Positions 24,304-24,473 of a DNA stretch of 24,473 nt are shown here, one piece after another (the first letter of the stretch is position 1; every line of letters begins with the position of its first letter). This DNA is from JBKEAJ01 sp047972135 (GTDB lineage Bacteria; Bacteroidota; Bacteroidia; Bacteroidales; Prolixibacteraceae). The notes beneath the pieces were generated by a model. That model had not been told where the DNA came from and did no database searches. It saw only the letters and a program-made list of their open reading frames with translations. The DNA lies in NCBI GenBank assembly GCA_047972135.1, contig JBKEAJ010000142.1, positions 1-24,473 of the forward strand. Direction: 5' to 3'. The position numbers and the translations under genes are program-made.

Positions 24304-24473
24304 ATGAAAACACTAATAATAACTGCAGTAATCTGCAACGAAGGAGCTGAGAGGCAAGGTTCTGTCTTGATTGACGGAGATTATATTTCTCGAATAGAAT
24401 ACGGCAAAGATGCTCTGCTCGACGGATTTGACGGGGAAGTTATCGATGCCAAAGGGAAGACGCTTATCCCCGG
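24304..24473 (+). CDS. Dihydroorotase-like amidohydrolase, N-terminal part (cut by window edge)
   Basis: ATG at 24304 opens a frame that runs off the window after 56 codons. The start MKTLIITAVICNEGAERQGS, then VLIDGDYISRIEYG and VIDAKGKTLIPG, is the N-terminal beta-sandwich strand pattern of cyclic amidohydrolases. It most resembles the dihydroorotase type of pyrimidine synthesis in Bacteroidota. The metal-binding HxH motif lies beyond the edge, so other amidohydrolases (dihydropyrimidinase, allantoinase) are not excluded. It is probably a core chromosomal gene that bounds the PUL. Confidence 0.7.
   Translation, partial: MKTLIITAVICNEGAERQGSVLIDGDYISRIEYGKDALLDGFDGEVIDAKGKTLIP

Overview
The window reads as one polysaccharide utilisation locus (PUL) of a Bacteroidota bacterium, most likely Bacteroidales. 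The grounds are a SusC/SusD pair, many lipoprotein signal peptides, AT-rich leaders with poor Shine-Dalgarno sequences, and a TAnnTTTG-type -7 element. The two ends look like ordinary chromosome: the 3' end of a DUF2721-like membrane protein gene at the left edge, and the 5' end of a dihydroorotase-like gene at the right edge.

From about 20.9 kb down to 0.28 kb, every gene lies on the minus strand, in the order susC, susD, a GHL6/GH42-like putative glycosidase lipoprotein, a GH29-like lipoprotein, a five-bladed beta-propeller hydrolase-like lipoprotein, a large (alpha/alpha)6-type putative glycosidase, two S1 sulfatases, a sialate O-acetylesterase-like (SASA) esterase, a GH29 alpha-L-fucosidase, and a two-part gene split by a single in-frame TAA. 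Spacing is mostly 3 to 40 bp, which suggests a long operon. Three larger gaps (291, 131 and 263 bp) hold repeats. The enzyme set (two fucosidase-family proteins, two sulfatases, one O-acetylesterase, several unclassified hydrolases) suggests a sulfated, probably acetylated, fucose-containing glycan. The substrate itself cannot be read from sequence.

Divergent from susC, at 21.4 to 23.8 kb, is an unusual regulator in the place normally held by a hybrid two-component or anti-sigma system. It appears to join a signal peptide, a degenerate PI-PLC-like domain, a beta-sandwich, a LamG domain, one membrane helix and a cytoplasmic SARP/OmpR-like winged helix with a BTAD-like helical tail. This is the most interesting protein in the window.

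The intergenic DNA is a mosaic of shared modules. A ~95 bp element sits just after the stop codons of both susD and the regulator. A ~155-182 bp element follows both the esterase and the regulator. A ~125-147 bp leader module, containing a decayed short reading frame and a 7-nt period, precedes both the esterase and the dihydroorotase. The word AACAGCC/GGCTGTT recurs at module edges. The second GH29-like protein has Gly where the family's nucleophile Asp is expected. No rRNA, tRNA, CRISPR array or transposase gene was seen.
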